Under the pieces are notes generated by a model that saw nothing but the letters and a program-made list of their open reading frames with translations, did no database searches and was not told the origin of the DNA. DNA of 33,213 bases, from positions 1-33,213 of the forward strand of contig NZ_RCWC01000047.1 of assembly GCF_018448935.1 (NCBI RefSeq), given 5' to 3'. Both the position numbers and the translations under genes were made by a program. Positions 29,008-33,213 of the stretch are shown here, piece by piece; position 1 is the first letter of the stretch; each line of letters starts with the position of its first letter. Source of the stretch: Photorhabdus noenieputensis (lineage in GTDB: Bacteria > Pseudomonadota > Gammaproteobacteria > Enterobacterales > Enterobacteriaceae).

Positions 29008-29348
29008 AGGGTTCCTCAGCTCGCTGATCAGTGACCCACTCTGCCCGCCCTAAAGGACAGCTCTTTACGACACTGTTTTTTCGAACAGAAAATTGAATTA
29101 TTTTCCGTAATACTCATTGCTATTACTCTTAAATCATTTCATTGCGTTACCTTACTACCGAGCTACCCGAGTGGATCGTAGCTGAGAACGCAGTATATTA
29201 AGTCGTCAATAGGAAAAAGTATTTGGGGGTTAATTAACAGCCAAACAGTGGAAATGCTGCTAATGCCCTACAGCGCAAAAAGGCTGGTGATTAAAAAAAA
29301 TCACCAGCCATCAGCCTTTAAAGTTAGGCTGCTAACTTAAAACTAAAC
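29008..29348 (-). promoter_or_regulatory. rplL-rpoB intergenic attenuator and leader
   Basis: Two hairpins follow rplL in transcription order: a small one (AAGTTAG, CAGC loop, CTAACTT; 29321-29338) and a strong one with an 11-bp stem (29282-29292 with 29299-29309) followed by TTTTT. In E. coli a partial terminator and an RNase III site in the same gap make rpoBC several-fold less expressed than rplJL; the same role is inferred. The remaining 270 bases form a leader before rpoB. Confidence 0.8.
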
Positions 29349-29714
29349 TTACTTAACCTCAACAGAAGCACCTGCTTCTTCCAGAGATTTTTTCAGTGCT
29401 TCAGCGTCATCTTTGCTGATGCCTTCTTTCAGTACGGCTGGTGCGCTTTCAACCAGGTCTTTCGCTTCTTTCAGACCCAGGCCAGTTGCACCACGTACTG
29501 CTTTGATAACAGCAACTTTGTTGCCGCCAATAGCAGACAGGACAACATCAAACTCGGTTTTTTCTTCAACAGCTTCAGCCGCACCAGCAACAACAGCTAC
29601 CGCTGCCGCAGCAGAAACGCCGAATTTCTCTTCCATTGCAGTGATCAGCTCAACAACATCCATAACGGACATTGTGGCAACTGTGTCCAGAATTTGTTCT
29701 TTAGTGATAGACAT
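29349..29714 (-). CDS. rplL: 50S ribosomal protein L7/L12
   Basis: Stalk protein of the large subunit, 121 residues as in E. coli. The N-terminal dimerisation domain ([17 protein letters not shown]) is followed by an Ala/Val-rich hinge ([14 protein letters not shown]) and the C-terminal factor-binding domain ([18 protein letters not shown]). Multiple copies on L10 recruit EF-Tu, EF-G, IF2 and RF3. Cotranscribed with rplJ, 63 bases downstream. Confidence 0.97.
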   Translation of the reverse strand: MSITKEQILDTVATMSVMDVVELITAMEEKFGVSAAAAVAVVAGAAEAVEEKTEFDVVLSAIGGNKVAVIKAVRGATGLGLKEAKDLVESAPAVLKEGISKDDAEALKKSLEEAGASVEVK

Positions 29715-29777
29715 AACAAGTGTTCCTAAAATTCAGAAATAATTTATACGTTAAAAAGCACGGAGGAGACCTGACAA

Positions 29778-30275
29778 TTAAGCCGCTTCTCTCTTCTCGC
29801 GTAACGCAGCCAGAGTACGAACCAGTTTGCCTGCAACGGCTTCTTTCATGGTTGACATCAGGCGTGCGATTGCTTCTTCGTAAGTTGGGAGTGTTGCCAA
29901 ACGGTCAATATTGGCCGCAGAGATAAACTCACCTTCAAAGGCTGCTGCTTTAATCTCGAATGCTGGATTCGCTTTCGCGAACTCTTTGAACAAACGAGCA
30001 GCGGCGCCCGGATGTTCGTTAGAGAAAGCAATCAAGGTTGGACCAATAAACGCTTCTTTCAGGCACTCATAGGCAGTACCTTCAACAGCACGGCGGACCA
30101 GTGTATTACGCACAACACGGATGTAAACGCCAGCTTCGCGACCTGCTTTACGCAGTTCAGTCATTTTATCTACAGTAACGCCACGGGAATCCGCAACAAC
30201 CGCAGACAGCGCGCCTTTGGCTACTTCGCTGACTTCAGCAACAATCGCTTGTTTGTCTTGAAGATTTAGTGCCAT
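29778..30275 (-). CDS. rplJ: 50S ribosomal protein L10
   Basis: Stalk base protein, 165 residues as in E. coli. The N-terminal rRNA-binding domain begins [17 protein letters not shown]; the C-terminal helix ([20 protein letters not shown]) carries L7/L12 dimers. The ribosome site CAGGAG is 9-10 bases before ATG, as in E. coli. The L10-L12 complex represses its own translation via the leader upstream. Confidence 0.97.
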   Translation of the reverse strand: MALNLQDKQAIVAEVSEVAKGALSAVVADSRGVTVDKMTELRKAGREAGVYIRVVRNTLVRRAVEGTAYECLKEAFIGPTLIAFSNEHPGAAARLFKEFAKANPAFEIKAAAFEGEFISAANIDRLATLPTYEEAIARLMSTMKEAVAGKLVRTLAALREKREAA

Positions 30276-30581
30276 TAGCTTTTTGCTCCTGGATTAACCG
30301 GGAAAACCCCGGAACTCACATAACTCACAACACCAAAAGTGCCTGAGCTCTAAAACACGGTGAGCAGAATCCAGAAATGAATGTCATTTGGCTCTGTCAC
30401 CGTCTACGCAGGAATATTAAGTAATTACTTACACCTGCGGTCTTGGACGGGGCTTGGATAGGCCAAGCTCCAACCGAAAATTTTTTATTTAGCTAATAAA
30501 AAACTTACTAGCCAAATACAAGGTGCCAAATTCTAGACAAATCTGACACCAAGGTAAAGCGATAATCACATTCAGCTAAAA
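30276..30581 (-). promoter_or_regulatory. rplJL leader (L10-L12 autoregulatory region)
   Basis: The 306-bp gap between rplA and rplJ contains a long-range stem, ACGGTGA (30357-30363) with TCACCGT (30397-30403), and an E. coli-like CCGGTTAATCCAGGAGCAAA segment before the rplJ start. In E. coli the L10(L12)4 complex binds this leader and blocks translation of rplJL. An internal promoter is expected in the T-rich part near 30480-30530 (TTGGCT with a TAAATA 18 bp on), but the match is weak. Confidence 0.6.
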
Positions 30582-31784
<1,203 letters not shown>

Positions 31785-31822
31785 TTATCTAGGCCAGACT
31801 ACTAAAAAACAAAAGGCGCGAA

Positions 31823-31851
31823 ATTGTATGTTAATTTCTCACCTATTGCAA
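31823..31851 (-). promoter_or_regulatory. rplKAJL-rpoBC promoter
   Basis: On the minus strand TTGCAA (31846-31851) and TACAAT (31823-31828) are 17 bp apart, a strong sigma-70 match, followed by GC-rich discriminator sequence (CGCGCC) typical of stringently controlled ribosomal promoters. The roughly 100-base leader to rplK includes GTAGTCTGGCCTAGATAAGG, where L1 feedback would be expected by analogy with E. coli. Confidence 0.8.
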
Positions 31852-31874
31852 GCCAGCAAAAATATGCTCGAAAA

Positions 31875-32420
31875 TTACGCCTTTTCTACCTGACTGAAAT
31901 CCAGTTCAACGGGAGTCGCACGACCAAAGATAGAAACTGAAACTTTCAAGCGGCTCTTCTCGTAATCGACTTCTTCTACAACACCATTGAAGTCTGCGAA
32001 TGGACCATCGCTGACACGAACCATTTCGCCTGGTTCGAACAATGTTTTTGGCCGTGGCTTATCACCAACCTGTTGAAGACGATTCATAATCGCATCAACT
32101 TCTTTATCACTGATTGGTGCCGGACGATCAGATGTGCCACCGATAAAACCCATGACGCGTGGTACGCTGCGAACAAGATGCCATGTTGCATCGTTCATGA
32201 TCATTTGTACCAGCACATACCCAGGGAAAAATTTGCGTTCACTTTTGCGACGCTGGCCGCTACGAATCTCAACAACTTCCTCTGTTGGCACCATTACTTC
32301 GCCAAAAGAATCTTCCATATCATGTAATTTAATATGTTCACGTAAAGATTGTGCAACACGACCTTCAAACCCGGAAAATGCCTGTATAACATACCAACGT
32401 TTTTTTGGGGAATCTGACAT
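31875..32420 (-). CDS. nusG: Transcription termination/antitermination factor NusG
   Basis: A 181-residue factor, same length as E. coli NusG. The NGN domain ([20 protein letters not shown] to about residue 117) binds the polymerase clamp; the C-terminal KOW domain ([20 protein letters not shown]) contacts Rho or S10. One base separates it from secE, so the two are cotranslated. Confidence 0.98.
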   Translation of the reverse strand: MSDSPKKRWYVIQAFSGFEGRVAQSLREHIKLHDMEDSFGEVMVPTEEVVEIRSGQRRKSERKFFPGYVLVQMIMNDATWHLVRSVPRVMGFIGGTSDRPAPISDKEVDAIMNRLQQVGDKPRPKTLFEPGEMVRVSDGPFADFNGVVEEVDYEKSRLKVSVSIFGRATPVELDFSQVEKA

Positions 32421-32421
32421 C

Positions 32422-32805
32422 TTAGAACCTCAGGCCTGTAATAAATGAAACTAAACGCACCAGGATACCGTCAAGACCCCATAGGATCAAAGACATCAAT
32501 GCAGTGACTGCCGCAACAATCAAAGTTGTATGCAGCGCTTCCTGGCGAGTTGGCCAAATGACTTTACGCATTTCAATGCGGGCTTCGCGGGCGAAAGCCA
32601 ATGTGGTTTTCCCTTTCGCAGTCCAGAGCGCAGCCGCTCCCGCAAGAGCAACAATAACAACAACCGCCATCGCGCGTAGAGGAAGGCTATACTCCCGATA
32701 AAGGTAGTTTCCAACGATAGCAACCGTTAATAAGGCTGCCACTAATAGCCATTTCATTACCTCAAGACTGCGCCTACTTTCTTGAGCATCGCTATTCGCA
32801 CTCAT
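32422..32805 (-). CDS. secE: Preprotein translocase subunit SecE
   Basis: A 127-residue membrane subunit of SecYEG, as long as E. coli SecE and with three transmembrane segments (about 19-36, 45-63 and 93-111). The cytoplasmic amphipathic helix ([20 protein letters not shown]) and the essential third segment are conserved. It is cotranscribed with nusG from the promoter at 32928-32955. Confidence 0.96.
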   Translation of the reverse strand: MSANSDAQESRRSLEVMKWLLVAALLTVAIVGNYLYREYSLPLRAMAVVVIVALAGAAALWTAKGKTTLAFAREARIEMRKVIWPTRQEALHTTLIVAAVTALMSLILWGLDGILVRLVSFITGLRF

Positions 32806-32927
32806 AAACCAACCTGTAACTATGATTTAAATAGATAGCCAGCTTGCCTCGCAAGAGCAAAACAAATCAGACCGAACCAAAAAATTTGAGTGATTGTATC
32901 TGACTTGGCACCATAATTCAGTATGAC

Positions 32928-32955
32928 ATTGTATATCTGAGAGAGATATAGCCAA
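32928..32955 (-). promoter_or_regulatory. secE-nusG promoter
   Basis: TTGGCT (32950-32955) and TACAAT (32928-32933) on the minus strand are 16 bp apart, upstream of secE and downstream of the tuf terminator. The hexamers match 4 of 6 and 5 of 6 consensus positions. Confidence 0.65.
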
Positions 32956-33033
32956 TTCGTTGTATCAGAGCCTATCTCACCAATAATTAAAAATAACCAT
33001 TGATGAGATAGGTTCTTATTTAGACAACGTACA

Positions 33034-33059
33034 AAAAGGGCATCGGTTGATGCCCTTTT
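33034..33059 (-). terminator. tuf terminator
   Basis: AAAAGGGCATC and GATGCCCTTTT form an 11-bp stem with a GGTT loop, about 20 bases after the tuf stop. The T-run in the 3' arm makes it a strong Rho-independent terminator separating tuf from secE-nusG. Confidence 0.9.
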
Positions 33060-33079
33060 AGTGTAATCACATCAAAAAA

Positions 33080-33213
33080 TTATGCGATAACTTTAGCAAC
33101 AACACCAGCACCTACAGTACGGCCGCCTTCACGGATAGCGAAGCGCAGACCCTGGTCCATTGCGATTGGCGCAATCAGAGTTACTTTCATCTGAATGTTA
33201 TCACCTGGCATCA
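33080..33213 (-). CDS. tuf: Elongation factor Tu, C-terminal end (partial)
   Basis: The last 43 codons and the stop of EF-Tu; the rest lies beyond the window. The encoded tail runs from [18 protein letters not shown] through [15 protein letters not shown] to AKVIA, which is domain 3 of EF-Tu. Position upstream of secE-nusG corresponds to tufB of E. coli. Confidence 0.97.
   Translation of the reverse strand, partial: MPGDNIQMKVTLIAPIAMDQGLRFAIREGGRTVGAGVVAKVIA

Noticed and set aside
32806-33079. tRNA genes near tuf as in E. coli tufB
   Set aside because: E. coli tRNAs lie upstream of tufB, outside this window; the tuf-secE gap shows only a terminator and a promoter.

Overview
The window reads as a chromosomal segment of an entomopathogenic member of the Enterobacterales, most likely Photorhabdus or Xenorhabdus (Morganellaceae). 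The evidence is: RNA polymerase, ribosomal and maltose-transport proteins nearly identical in length and sequence to the E. coli ones, two full-length ERIC elements (127 and 126 bp), and AT-rich accessory DNA between core operons. The genus is inferred; no single marker fixes it.

Layout. Bases 1-879 hold no convincing gene, but contain an ERIC copy, a near-perfect CRP-type palindrome and a terminator-like hairpin. Bases 880-2895 (+) encode a membrane-anchored LTA-synthase-like phosphoglycerol transferase/sulfatase-fold enzyme. Bases 2961-10596 are the maltose/maltodextrin regulon: malEFG (-) and malK-lamB-malM (+) diverge from a shared control region with a CRP site and MalT-box-like decamers. 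Hairpins lie between malE and malF and between lamB and malM.

Bases about 10.6-20.6 kb are an accessory island between malM and rpoC. Directly after malM is an AbiEi/AbiEii type IV toxin-antitoxin pair (+). Then comes a strongly AT-rich, minus-strand cassette of seven genes (18921 down to 12493): an unknown protein, a HIT-like protein, a cysteine-desulfurase-family PLP enzyme, [ERIC], a NadD-like nucleotidyltransferase, an unknown helical protein, a PIG-L deacetylase and a GT4 glycosyltransferase. I recognise every enzyme class but not the pathway. The GT4 + PIG-L core recalls mycothiol and bacillithiol synthesis, and the desulfurase suggests sulfur chemistry, so this is the best candidate for an undescribed system (a sulfur-containing or amino-sugar conjugate). 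The island ends with a decayed HigBA-type module (-) beside an intact one (+).

Bases 20628-33213 (-) are the core secE-nusG / rplKAJL-rpoBC block with the 3' end of tuf upstream. Promoters for secE and rplK, the L10 leader, the rplL-rpoB attenuator, and the rpoC and tuf terminators are visible. rpoC starts at a GTG inside the long open frame.
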